Shown here: positions 25,201 through 33,374 of the stretch, piece after piece
Layout: each line of letters starts with the position of its first letter
Numbering within the stretch: the first letter of the stretch is position 1
Assembly (NCBI GenBank): GCA_951804985.1
Contig: OX638132.1
Location: forward strand, 101,794,026 to 101,858,025
Direction of reading: 5' to 3'
Origin: Dryomyza anilis
Taxonomy: Eukaryota; Arthropoda; Insecta; Diptera; Dryomyzidae
DNA length: 64,000 nt
Notes under the pieces: model-generated
Told to the model about the DNA's origin: nothing
What the model saw: only the letters and a program-made list of their open reading frames with translations
Databases searched by the model: none
Made by a program: the position numbers and the translations under genes

Positions 25201-28200
25201 GACCAACTTTTCACAGAAATACAAAAAAATGTAAGAAAAATAAGAAACCATCCCAATACCATGTTATGCAGTTTGTGCAAATTTAATATGTTCTTTTGCT
25301 GCAGCTCTAACCTGCTGCAGTTGTCCTTGTGCGTCTAAATGGTTAGTTGTTCAACTCGAGAGCAATTTTTAAAGGTACAATTCTAAATTGAATTTGAATC
25401 TGAGTACACAGAACAGCACGAATGAACGAACAAACGTATGCAGCAAATCTTTCTATTTTTTTATTATAGTACTTTTTCAACATATTTTCTTTTTCACTCT
25501 GCTTTATATAGTTTTCATAGGTTACCTACATGTAGCTAGCTTTTGGTATGTGCTTATATTGCAAAGGAAAACATTTTTATGCTTCATTCGTGATTTGTTG
25601 GCTTGTCAATTTGTTTTTGGTACCCTATATGTTTCAAAATCGGACGTCTTTTTCGAAATAAAACTAAAACAGCATATTAAAATTTAGAAATGAATATAAA
25701 TTATGTAATTTAAGTATTTTGAAATATAAAAGACTAACTATACTTGATACAGATTTTTTGTTCATCGCTCCAATATTTCCAGTCAAATATAACAGTTCTT
25801 GTATATTAATTTCTGCAGTTTTTAAAAGGTCTTTATTGAGTTTTTACCGTAACAGTAACGATATTACACTCTTCGTAAATTTACGAAGATTTTGATATAT
25901 TTGTTTTAATAATTTAAACTTTTCAACTGATTTAATCTATATATCTACTATGCCATATGTAGTTCTCAACGTTTGCACTATTATTAGTTTAGGTATGTAT
26001 TTTTTTGTATGTTGTATCCTTATTTAAACCAATGAAGCATGTAACATATATGTTACGAATTCTGATGTCGTTCCATTTGACGACATTTGGCTTTCAATAA
26101 AATTACGACGACTACAGTTTAATTGAGTTGAACTTGTTGTTATTTTATTTTAGCATGAAACGAATTTCTTTGTTTGTTTTTAAAATGCACAGCAAATAAA
26201 CTTCATCACATTAAAATCATTTTTGTAAAAATTCTTTTAAATCTCTATATCGTCGTTGTAGAACGAAAAGTCACCAAATACATTTTCAAAATGCCAAATA
26301 TTCATTTACAAAAATCTTTATATATCTGGCAATTTTTAATCGATGATTTCAATTATTTTATCACATGTTAAGAAAATGTAATCTATCTATTAATTGATAT
26401 TTCAACATTAAAAATACATCAATTACTTTTTATAATATTAATCAACAAACTCGAAATTTAAGTTTTTAATTAAAATGTTTTTGGTGACTTTCGTCCGTTG
26501 TTTGTTGCTGTAATGGAAGGGTTTGGTGTAAAAAGGACCAATGTTATTTCTGTACTTTGTCAATATTTCGGTTAATGGAAGGAAAATCTTAATATATATT
26601 TTTTATTGATTTTATTTAATTTCAAACCCTTTTATTATTTTCTTTAACGTTAATACTCCTATTTTTGTTGACAAATATCTTATCATTAAATGAGCATACG
26701 AAATGTTTAAAAATTTAAATGTTAACAACATTTTTCAATTCAAAATTAAAATTACTTCACTCTGAGTTCAAATCTCCAGACAGAAATTTGGTATTTTTTG
26801 TTTGTAGGGCTTTAAGTGTTGGGGATTTCAAGTCCTATCCTTCAAGTGCGACTCTATAAAAACAGATATATCTCTATTTATATATAAATGAACCTATGGA
26901 TATACCATAAATAAATTTTATATAACTTCCGGGTGTTGATTTTAACTGCGTAATCAGTTTTTCTAATTACATATCGTTTTTATGAAAAATACAATCAACA
27001 TTTTAGGACCTTTTCAACTACATATTTGAAAAAAATAATTAAAAATTGAAATTTCGGTACAAAGATATGTTTATACCTGACAACAAAAATAAAAGACCAT
27101 ATTCACTTTGTTTTCCGTTTTCGATCGAGGAAAACCGACCGAGGTCATAAGTGGTTTTTAAATTAATACGGGGAGGGCGGGGCAAAAAAAAAAAATAAAT
27201 TGTCAGACGTTGCAAAAACCAGACCTTAATAATAAAAAAAGAGTTGGGAAAGTTAGGTCACATGGGTAAGTTCGGTCACATGGGGCGGATTTTTATAGTC
27301 GGTCGGGCCCGACTATGGAATACCCTACACCTTTGGTGGGGATCCTAATGTGGGATATTTACTTGACCTTAATTTTAAAGTTTTTAATTATGCTGAATCT
27401 TCCCACACTCAGAATGTTATTCACATATCAGAAATTTACGTCTTATATCCCCATAAATTAAAAAAATTATATAAAAGTATAAAAAACTAATAACAAAATT
27501 AAAAAAATATAAAATTGGGCGGACCAAGCCTATATTTAAAATTTTGAATGGCTAATATTTAATAGATTTGATTTTGTTAATTGGCAGATCAAATGTCCAC
27601 TATGAAAATCCGGGAAATAATGAAAGAAAAGTGGGCGGTTCACGCCCATTTTTAGACCACATATTTTTAGGTGAATTATAACAATATGTTTTAAATTTTA
27701 TAACTATATCTTGAATACTTTTCGAGTTAGTAGTTCCTAAAGAGTTATTTAAAAGTGACTTGTATGGGAGGTGGGCGTGTCCGTTGACCGATTTAGCTCA
27801 TTTTCAAACTCAGTTCCTACTTTTGGCTAAAATATAAAATTGAGACGAAATTTCATCGCATTCTGATCAGTATTTCTCAAGTTATTCTGTATTCGGACAG
27901 CAAGACAGCAAGACGTACAGACAGACGGACATGGCTAAACGGACTCGGGTAGTGATGCTGATCAGGAATATATATATACTTTTCCATACCGGACACGCCT
28001 CCTAAGGGGAGTTACAATATATGCACAAAGTTAATATACCCTGTACCTTATAGGTGTAGGGTATAAATACAAAAATTGACGTGGTACCCCTTAAAAATAA
28101 AAACCTGTTTTTTTTTTTGTTTAAACTCAAACTACAGGGAAAGGGGAGTGGCAAAATAAAAACTAAAAAAATTCAAAATTCTTGATATATACAGTAGCAG

Positions 28201-31200
28201 TAGCCATGGTAATTTTTATGGCCTGAACATTTTGGGTACACTGAGGAAAAAAAGATTTTTTTCTTCCAAACAGCTAAACATGAGTTTGGTGCAGTTAGTT
28301 AATCATTGTACTAAAAATAAGCTTCTTGTACACTAAGTGAAGTAGTATGATAAAAAGCGCCTCAGGCAATTTTTTTCTCGAGAAATTCGCGCGATGATTT
28401 CGAAAAAAAAAAATTTTTTTTTTTGGCTAATTTTTTTTTTTTTTTTTTTGGTTCTATATTTTTTTTGGTATATACATTTCCATGGCATTATTTCACTGAA
28501 TGTAGAGGATTTTCAATATTTTTTTATTTTCATTTTGCCACTCTTCTTTTCCAGGAATTTGAGTTTGAAAAAAAAACAGGTTTTTGATTTTTAAGGGGTA
28601 CCACGTGACCTTGAGGTCCCTTTTTTTATTTTTAAGGTATTTTTCTGCCCCGCCCACTTTGTTATAATTCAAAAACCACTTATGACCTCGGTCAGTTTTT
28701 GATTTTTAGTTCCAGGGGTCGTTTTTTTTTTTTTTTTTGGAATATCTACTAATATCCACAGCACTCAGACAGACTATATCCATTGTACTGTGAAATCTAT
28801 TCCCTACAATTTTGTGGTTAATATCACCACGAGCGCCCAAGCCGGGATTCGAACCCGAGACCTTCAGAATGCAAGTCCAGCGCGCTACCTCTGGACTGCT
28901 GAGGCAGGGGTCGTCACTCTCACCCCATTTAAAAGGTCGTGACAATTTTTTGTTAATTTCGACCGGCCCTATAAAGTAAAGTTCAGCCTAAAATACAATT
29001 TTAATTAAACCATTAACACCATATGAAGGATATACAAAGGGGTTTCAAAACATGGTTTTCTGGTGTATTTGTAATATCAAAAATAAAATAAGAAAGTAAA
29101 ACGAATCTATCTGCTAAACTTATCTATCTAATTGATTGCTTTCAAAATCCATAGTTGCGAGATTGAGTTACATATTCTCGGACATAAATTCAACCTTATT
29201 GCAAGTTATGCTATCTTCCAACTTAAGTCACATTTTGTCAACACAGTTCCAACACTTATTTCAAAATCGAAAAGGGGTAAAAAAACAGGAAAATTGTATT
29301 AAAAATACTACAGCAAGTGGTACCACTTTTCACATAAATACATTAAAGATACCATGGAAATTCACTTAAAAACAAACGAAATACGATTTAAATAGTTTTT
29401 GCACTAGCACGCAGACATGCTTTTCCTTTTTTTTTCTTTTCTAAGTAAGCTCTTTTTATATATTTTCTCGAGATAATTTTCAACAGCAACTGATGTTGGT
29501 AGGTGTACCTGTAGTCTGCTCTTTTTGTTAACCATCTTGTTCTGCTTCACCTCCTCCTTTTACGGACTTGTATAGTCGTCTCTTTTGTTTCTGCTTTTAT
29601 GTTGGTGTTTGTTCTGGTGTTTGAAGAGCTCTAGTGTTAGTGAGAGTGCGTGTTTTCGTGTTTTCTGCCGCGAGTTCTTTGTTCTTCCGTCAGTTGTTGT
29701 TGTCTTCTTTCCGCCGGCTGTTGATTGCAACGAAATCCTTGGTGCTCAGACTTCCCCACACTGTGCATTTTTGCAACGCGTTAACTTGCATAATTGCGCA
29801 AAAAGAATAATGTTTAATATGTTTGCAAAATAAAAGTCATAATTTATTTCTTAATTAAGCATGGCAAAATCAGTATAAAAATTCCAAAAAATGTATATAA
29901 TTTTTAGAAACTAAATTTTTAAATTAGAACATGTTAAATTATAAATTTCTTATTTTTCAATAAAATTTATAGGGAAAAAAGCAATAAAAAACATTTTAAA
30001 ATTTAGTTGAAAAGTTAAAGTAAAGAATTTAAAAACAGAGTTCTACATCAATTCCAAATGAATTTGAAAGATATCGGCATAAAATTGAAATAATTCAAAA
30101 TTAAATTTAAATATTCCAGTTGAAATTGAAAAATTTCCATTTATTGTTGATATTTTTCAATTTAAAATGGAGGACATTCCAAAAAAAAAAAAAATAGATT
30201 TTCCATTTGAAATTGAGAAATATAATGGTTTTCCCCCCATAACCTCTAGGAACTCGCCAAAAATAAAAAATGTAACGGTTTCAAAACAGATTTTTCGAGT
30301 ATTGTTGGTTCAAAATAGGGATTTCTAGTATACACCCAGAAAAAACTTCCCTCAAATCCCATTAAAATTGGTCAATAGGACAATTATTGATTTAATAGAA
30401 TACAAAAAATAAATCTCCTCATATAAACTCAATGGCGATGTCATGGTATTTTCTAGTATTTAATGGTATTTTCAGATTAAAATAATAATTTATCCTATTG
30501 ACTATTTTTAATAGTAAAAAACTATTATTTCTATAGTATTTTTTCTGGGTGTATTTAAAAGTTCTAAAAAATTAAATATGATAAGCATTTCTAGAAAAAA
30601 AAATATTTTGAATTTTTAGTGAAAAATTGAATTTTTAGTAAACCTTTGAATTTTTAGTTAAACATGGTATTGTCTACATTTTTTTATAAATCTGGCAAAT
30701 CTCCACATTCGTCATCAGTACAATCGCAGGACATGCAGCCGTATGCGGTTGCAAAAGGTGCGTTTGAGTTCCGAACGTTGCATTAATTAATTTGTTTTGA
30801 ACGGCGTTGTGACGATTTGAAACGATCCGGGAGCCGTGGCGTGCCGAAACGAAAACTAATCAATTTTCAAACAGTTTGCGTAATTTAAAAGGTTTTAATT
30901 AATTCGAAAACTTTGAGTGGAGTAGCATCAAATCGCATTGCGTTGACTGTTGCTACTATGCAAGTGAACAACATGCAATGTTGTTGCTGCTAATTGCGTT
31001 TTTGGTGTGTCTACGTATTTCAGTGTTATTGCTGCTTCAACTTTATTGATTAGTTTTGCGTTCATGGCGAAATTTGTGCAATTAGCATTCATGGTATTTA
31101 GGCGATCAAATTATTTTAAGTCAACAGATCACGCCAATTTTTAATAGCAAACAGCGTAGATGTACAATCTAAATACTGAGTTTTATTGATCTAATTATTC

Positions 31201-32389
31201 CGCTTTTTCTATAATCATGATTTCAACAGATGCAAAGACAGACGGACGGAACGATCATTAGGCGTTATATCATAAGTTACTATTTCATAGTGACAATACT
31301 TTTAAATTTTTATATTTTTATTACATTAATTATTTAAAATGTATCTTACTCTCTACAGACTACAGCAGCACTAAAGCACAACGCATTCTCAACTCCGAGC
31401 TGGCCGATACTCTTGGAAATTTACTGTCGCGTGCTTGTGCTCGCACCCTCAATCCGCATCAGGTTTATCCGCTGCCGCAGCAGGAGCCACTGCAGCAACT
31501 GCTGCAAACGGAAGCGGGACAACGACTGCAGGAGGCGCTGCAACAACTCGAAGGTAAGTGGCACAACTTATGGCAGCTGCTTTAAAACTATGCACAGAAA
31601 ATGTAATACATTTTATCGAACGTCCAACCAACACTCAAAGTATGCACTAAACTTTGGCTGCTAAATTGTAGTCCTTGGCGTGGTTTTAGTCCCTACAAAG
31701 AAAGAAGAATTTTCGGAATGCTGCTGCTGTTGAACGCATCACCATTAAAACACTGAAGCACAAGAATTTTAATAATTTCTGCAATTCTTCTCTTTGCAGC
31801 CCGCTGCGCCCAACACTATGCGGACAATAATTTCTATTTGGTCGCAGATACCGTGATGTCAACGCTGCATGCGGCTAATAACTTCTTTGAGTCCTCACGC
31901 CCGTGGGAGCTAAAAGCAAAGCCGACCACTACCTCCTCATTCTCCTCAACGTGCACCGCAACATCAGCAGCTATTTGCTCCTCGCCGCAGGACATTGCAA
32001 ATGCCAACAAGTTGGCGACAATCGTTGCCATGACGTTGGACACTTTGCGTCTTTGCGGCATTGTGCTGCAGCCCATTGTGCCGGCGCTTAGCGGCCGACT
32101 ACTCGATAAGCTCAACGTGCCGACGACGCAGCGGTTGTGGCGGCATTTAAGCCAGAGCTTTGCAAATAATGAGATGGCCGCTGCACAGGCGACAACGCTG
32201 GATATGCGTCAAGAGCAGCCACTCGACAGTCGCACTGATGCAGTGCTTTTCCGGCGCATAATGCTCAAGGATAATGCCGATGATAGTCAGCAGAGTGATG
32301 CCAAAACATTACCGCAGAAAAAACAACAGAAGGAGAAGAAGGAAAAGAAGCAGAAGAAAAACCAGTCGAAAGCCAAGCAAATCGCATAA
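10179..32389 (+). CDS. MetRS-m: Mitochondrial methionyl-tRNA synthetase, 7 exons, complete
   Basis: Attaches methionine to mitochondrial tRNA-Met (ATP-dependent, class I synthetase) in the mitochondrial matrix. The exons are 10179-10272, 10339-10619, 10680-11108, 14307-14400, 14682-14852, 31359-31553 and 31800-32389. All introns are GT..AG and the join gives 617 codons, close to the ~590 of animal mitochondrial MetRS. The N-terminus ([15 protein letters not shown]) is Arg-rich and acid-free like a mitochondrial presequence. Then come PHIGH (33-37, class I HIGH motif), TGTDEHG (64-70, a MetRS signature), [12 protein letters not shown] in the catalytic core, KMSKS (319-323) and the helical anticodon-binding region ([15 protein letters not shown]). 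The ATG has A at -3. The C-terminus ends in an unusual Lys/Gln-rich tail ([18 protein letters not shown]). No reading-frame break is seen. Intron 5 is 16.5 kb. The assignment is secure; the symbol follows Drosophila usage. Confidence 0.97.
10339..10619 (+). CDS. MetRS-m: MetRS-m exon 2: HIGH motif
   Basis: Begins after CAG (10336-10338) and encodes [18 protein letters not shown] and [14 protein letters not shown]. It ends in phase 0 at a Trp codon, with donor GTAACA at 10620. The following intron is only 60 bp, a typical fly size. Confidence 0.95.
10680..11108 (+). CDS. MetRS-m: MetRS-m exon 3: catalytic core
   Basis: Exactly 143 codons between acceptor TTTTAG (ending 10679) and donor GTAAGT (11109). 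It includes [27 protein letters not shown] and [20 protein letters not shown], which are conserved mitochondrial/bacterial MetRS blocks. Confidence 0.95.
11215..11410. repeat. ~20-bp minisatellite (TTTTTCACTAAAAATTCAA), left part
   Basis: Roughly nine imperfect copies of a 19-20 bp unit, TTTCACTAAAAATTCAA with variable T runs. The array continues at 14140-14280, so a hAT element inserted in its middle. A reverse-orientation fragment of similar sequence occurs at 30605-30665. Confidence 0.85.
11411..14139. mobile_element. Nonautonomous hAT element with 8-bp target duplication
   Basis: The element starts CAAGGATTGAAACC and ends with the exact reverse complement, GGTTTCAATCCTTG. The 8 bases CTAAAAAT occur immediately before (11403-11410) and after (14140-14147). 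An 8-bp duplication and a YARNG-type terminus fit the hAT superfamily. The flanks are a minisatellite rich in that same octamer, so the duplication alone is weaker than it looks, but the 14-bp perfect inverted ends are independent. Both subterminal regions are packed with CGGTTTCGGTT-like repeats. No transposase ORF is visible in the 2.7-kb interior, and a MITE (12204-12402) is nested inside. Confidence 0.85.
12204..12402. mobile_element. MITE with AACGAAAAGTCACC ends, copy 1
   Basis: About 199 bp with inverted ends AACGAAAAGTCACCAAAT and GTTTGGTGACTTTTCGTT. A second copy at 26262-26495 is similar over the whole length apart from a ~35-bp length difference. It is nested inside the hAT element. 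A target duplication is not evident at this copy. Confidence 0.85.
14140..14285. repeat. ~20-bp minisatellite, right part
   Basis: Continuation of the TTTCACTAAAAATTCAA array after the hAT insertion, degrading towards the exon 4 acceptor. Confidence 0.8.
14307..14400 (+). CDS. MetRS-m: MetRS-m exon 4
   Basis: 31 codons plus one base, starting at TAC after TTTTCAG and ending before GTAAAG. It encodes [20 protein letters not shown], the conserved block preceding KMSKS. It is separated from exon 3 by a repeat-filled 3.2-kb intron. Confidence 0.95.
14682..14852 (+). CDS. MetRS-m: MetRS-m exon 5: KMSKS loop
   Basis: Completes a Gly codon and encodes [20 protein letters not shown] and [12 protein letters not shown], the ATP-binding KMSKS loop and following stem-contact fold. 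Donor GTGAGT is at 14853, opening the 16.5-kb intron 5. Confidence 0.95.
15030..15085 (-). repeat. 3'-end fragment of the TATACCCT dispersed repeat
   Basis: The minus strand reads ATGTGACCTAACCTTCCTTACT over its core (in two adjoining pieces, ATGTGACCTAA and CCTTCCTTACT). This is the same sequence that follows the dispersed repeat at 38742-38764 and, diverged, at 27240-27290. Confidence 0.6.
15195..15440. repeat. Interrupted inverted repeat, possible MITE
   Basis: GACAGGGACAGCAAACGAC (15238-15256) and GGTTTGCCATTTCATGATTG (from 15261) recur inverted at 15413-15432 and 15342-15370. The right arm has a ~40-bp insertion relative to the left. A short AAAGGTT/AACCTTT hairpin sits just outside on the left. 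No coding content. Confidence 0.7.
15445..16930. other. Intron 5 sequence, no recognised feature
   Basis: AT-rich intronic sequence of mixed complexity. A T-rich tract with TTTG/TCTG runs occurs around 16195-16300. No gene or repeat boundary could be supported. Confidence 0.5.
16940..17015. repeat. Strong hairpin (TTACAGATTTTACGTAAATT)
   Basis: A 34-base arm with GATTTTACGTAAATTTTTAC pairs with an inverted copy ending at about 17014, with a loop of only a few bases. It may be the core of a small palindromic element. Confidence 0.75.
17020..18035. other. Intron 5 sequence, no recognised feature
   Basis: Moderately complex intronic sequence with a short CATCAT run near 17622-17645. No coding support on either strand. 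Confidence 0.5.
18040..19180. repeat. Degenerate ~105-bp tandem array (ATATGAGTGTTTTAGGAGT)
   Basis: At least four successive units carry ATATGAGTGTTTTAGGAGT (near 18690, 18803, 18908 and 19010) and GGGCTCATAAAATGG-type blocks, at spacings of roughly 103-117 bp. The part to the left (18040-18420) holds more diverged ACTCATAAAAG motifs. I read the whole as one decaying satellite. Open frames here reflect the repeat and are not genes. Confidence 0.8.
19420..19830. repeat. ~178-bp tandem repeat, about 2.3 copies
   Basis: TTGATTGTGATTAGAA-type blocks start near 19424, 19603 and 19781. Each is followed by AGTGCGAA-like, TGCTTG(C/T)AGTCCTTG, GCCATGTAAT and TCGATATCG/ACGATATCG blocks in the same order. 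Confidence 0.85.
19835..20905. other. Intron 5 sequence, no recognised feature
   Basis: AT-rich sequence with a long A run at about 20148-20168 and a short TA run near 20522. No gene seen. Confidence 0.5.
20920..21110 (-). mobile_element. tRNA-derived SINE, copy 1, with 13-bp target duplication
   Basis: Read on the minus strand, the element starts with a tRNA-like head. It carries an A-box-like TAGCGCGCTGG and a perfect B box GGTTCGAATCC (21046-21056 on +), then a ~110-bp body and a poly(A) tail (the T run at 20918-20933). CACTCAACCGCTT is present on both sides (20907-20919 and 21111-21123), so this is a complete retrotransposed copy. It closely matches the copy at 28722-28904. A tRNA gene is excluded by the A tail, the lack of an acceptor stem and the duplicated target. 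Confidence 0.92.
21125..22590. other. Intron 5 sequence, no recognised feature
   Basis: Mixed AT-rich intron. A short CTCGATTCTA/CTATACTC simple repeat-like stretch lies at about 22300-22460. No gene. Confidence 0.5.
22600..22905. repeat. Dense ACAATCAT/ATGATTGT motif cluster
   Basis: More than ten copies of ACAATCAT or its complement in about 300 bp, in both orientations. The right side ends in TTCTTTCTCTGCGTGTG, like a MITE terminus. A matching left end was not found. Confidence 0.55.
23500..24775. repeat. CAAGCCTGG-type degenerate satellite
   Basis: Tandem units of roughly 70-80 bp containing CACAAGCCTGGCACAATCGTC and CACACAGGCCTTGTTAGTTT blocks alternate at 23570-24000. A more diverged section with CAAGCCTGG/CCAGGCTTG lies at 24410-24775, separated by ~400 bp of unrelated sequence. 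It is GC-richer than its surroundings. Confidence 0.8.
24780..26255. other. Intron 5 sequence, nothing firm
   Basis: AT-rich intron. It contains a 16-bp perfect palindrome GTAACATATATGTTAC at about 26041 and an 18-bp palindrome CTTCGTAAATTTACGAAG near 25871. The sequence after 26050 (TGTTACGAATTC) resembles an LTR start, but no LTR can be delimited. Confidence 0.45.
26262..26495. mobile_element. MITE with AACGAAAAGTCACC ends, copy 2
   Basis: Starts AACGAAAAGTCACCAAATAC and ends TTTTTGGTGACTTTCGTC. It shares near-identical blocks with 12204-12402 (for example ACTTTTTATAATATTAATCA). The 8 bases before (CGTTGTAG) and after (CGTTGTTT) share their first six, suggesting an eroded 8-bp duplication and hence hAT ancestry. 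This is tentative. Confidence 0.82.
27110..28712. mobile_element. Long inverted-repeat element interrupted by a TATACCCT repeat
   Basis: The left arm consists of 27110-27290 plus 28066-28340; the right arm is about 28400-28712. ACCGAGGTCATAAGTGGTTT (about 27138) recurs inverted near 28675-28694. GTGGTACCCCTTAAAAAT (28081) recurs inverted near 28590-28607. GGGAGTGGCAAAATAAAAA (28144) pairs with TTTTCATTTTGCCACTC near 28528. The arms line up only if 27294-28064 is removed, so that block was inserted later. The centre is A/T homopolymers. No ORF. Confidence 0.72.
27294..28064 (-). repeat. TATACCCT dispersed repeat, copy B
   Basis: The minus strand starts TATACCCTACACCTATAAGG and passes GTATGGAAAAGTATATATAT, CTGATCAGCAT and GTCCGTCTGTCTGT. 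It ends GTGTAGGGTATTCCATAGTC then a short GTCGG..CCGAC inverted repeat. The same start and end occur in copy A (34211-34824). This type of block with a CTGATCAG and GTCCGTCTGTCTGT core is common in fly introns and intergenic DNA; its origin was not determined here. Confidence 0.8.
28722..28904 (-). mobile_element. tRNA-derived SINE, copy 2, with 9-bp target duplication
   Basis: Same family, strand and layout as 20920-21110: tRNA-like head with B box GGTTCGAATCC, body, and A tail (the T run at 28722-28738 on +). CAGGGGTCG flanks both sides (28713-28721 and 28905-28913). It differs from copy 1 by a few substitutions and a small deletion after the B box. It inserted at the edge of the inverted-repeat element. 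Confidence 0.92.
28915..30330. other. Intron 5 sequence, no recognised feature
   Basis: A moderately GC-richer stretch at about 29470-29770 has codon-like composition, but no frame is convincingly coding and no splice-compatible exon was found. The rest is AT-rich. Confidence 0.45.
30331..30553 (+). mobile_element. MITE with TACACCCAGA ends, copy 2
   Basis: TACACCCAGAAAAAA at the left and TTTTTTCTGGGTGTA at the right, bounded by TA. It is the same family as 3991-4205 but inverted relative to it. Matching internal blocks include CAATAATTGTCC/GGACAATTATTG and GAAAATACCATTAAATACTA (there) against its complement here. Confidence 0.85.
30600..30668. repeat. Minisatellite fragment (GAATTTTTAGTGAAAAATT)
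   Basis: Three imperfect units that are the reverse complement of the intron 3 minisatellite (TTTCACTAAAAATTCAA). Confidence 0.65.
30670..31358. other. End of intron 5, with a decayed TATACCCT fragment
   Basis: Ordinary AT-rich intron sequence. At about 31135-31260 the minus strand shows a diverged piece of the TATACCCT repeat (a GTCCGTCTGTCTTTG-type block). The exon 6 acceptor CTCTACAG ends at 31358. Confidence 0.5.
31359..31553 (+). CDS. MetRS-m: MetRS-m exon 6: start of anticodon-binding domain
   Basis: Follows CTCTACAG and completes an Asn codon. It encodes [20 protein letters not shown] and a Gln/Leu-rich helix ([20 protein letters not shown]), and ends before GTAAGT at 31554. The frame agrees with exons 5 and 7. 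Confidence 0.95.
31800..32389 (+). CDS. MetRS-m: MetRS-m exon 7: anticodon-binding domain and Lys-rich tail
   Basis: Starts after TTTGCAG, completes an Ala codon and runs 195 codons to TAA (32387-32389). It includes [10 protein letters not shown] and the conserved helical segment with [21 protein letters not shown] Thr/Ser-rich insertion ([14 protein letters not shown]) sits in a loop. The last ~25 residues are almost all Lys, Gln, Glu and Asn, which is not typical of the family. Confidence 0.95.
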
Positions 32390-32930
32390 AGCAATCTTTC
32401 TGCAGTAAGGAGTCTGTGCTGCCCGCAAACGTTGATTGTTTGGAAAATGATGCTGCCATCGGCGTATTTCATAAATATCACCAGATGTTAATGTTAACAT
32501 TGAAGATGATGATGACTTTTTTCTCTATTAAATTGAAGTAGTGTCCTTGAAATTGCGCTGAAGCACCCTGTTGCAAAAGTAAAGTGCTGCTGGTAAATGT
32601 TATTATTGCGTTTTTCTGTTATTTCATCGCATAGTTTTAGGCGTAATTGTAGGGTTTTCACATCTGAATGAATCGCAGTTTTTATGATATATATTCATAT
32701 ATTTGCTAGTCAATTTCATAATCATAATTTATGCATAATAATAGTTTTTGCATAAATTATAGTTTTTGCATCATCATCATCGATCTGTCATCATCACAAT
32801 TTAAGAATAATTCATGCATTAAATGATAACACCAAAATCTGAATAAGCCGAAATGTTTTTTATTTGCTAAAATTATGATTGATATTTGATATTTCTTGTA
32901 TATTCGTATATTCAGTATAATATGAGGTAT
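32390..32930 (+). other. MetRS-m 3'UTR and downstream sequence
   Basis: Non-coding. The first candidate poly(A) signal is ATTAAA at about 32527, followed by GTAGTGTCCTTG. Later AATAAA signals exist near 33030. The actual 3' end cannot be fixed from sequence. Confidence 0.4.
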
Positions 32931-32934
32931 TTGA

Positions 32935-33370
32935 ACATAAGTGGTCGGAATACAGGTCACAATAATCGACCGACCATGCTCATTTTCATATTATGTTTGC
33001 GACGATATTTTTTGATTTCTAGATTTATAAAATAAATTTGCTTATGGAAATACATAATCATAAATTATGAAATGAATACCAAAATAATATTATAAATTTT
33101 GATATAAAAGTAGCTGCCAATTAAAATCAGGAAATTTATGATTGAAAACATTGATATGTTGCCTGCAAGCCAATTTTTGTTGGAGTGTATATAAGTAATA
33201 TTTTGAGTTTCATCGGTCTAGCTTTTCTGTAATCGTGATTTAAACAGACATACGGCGAACATCGCTTAATCGACTCAGGAGATCAGGCTGATCATATCCA
33301 TACCTGATATGCCTTCTTCTGGGTGTTACAAACAGCGTACCAAACTGAATATACTCTCATTGTAGGGTAT
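32935..33370 (-). repeat. TATACCCT dispersed repeat, copy E (decayed)
   Basis: The minus strand from 33370 reads TATACCCTACAATGAGAG, TTCAGTTTGGTACGC and GTAACACCCAGAAGAAGGC. A further piece at 32945-32980 (GGTCGGTCGATTATTGTGAC) matches the middle of copy A. The segment between is diverged or replaced. Confidence 0.65.
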
Positions 33371-33374
33371 ACAA

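Noticed and set aside
26041..26150. LTR starting TGTTACGAATTC
   Set aside because: Only a possible start was seen. No matching CA end, duplication or internal domain was found.
29580..29835. GC-richer open frame in intron 5 as an extra exon or gene
   Set aside because: Cys/Phe/Val-rich composition with no domain, and no splice-consistent link to MetRS-m, whose exons 5 and 6 already join in frame.
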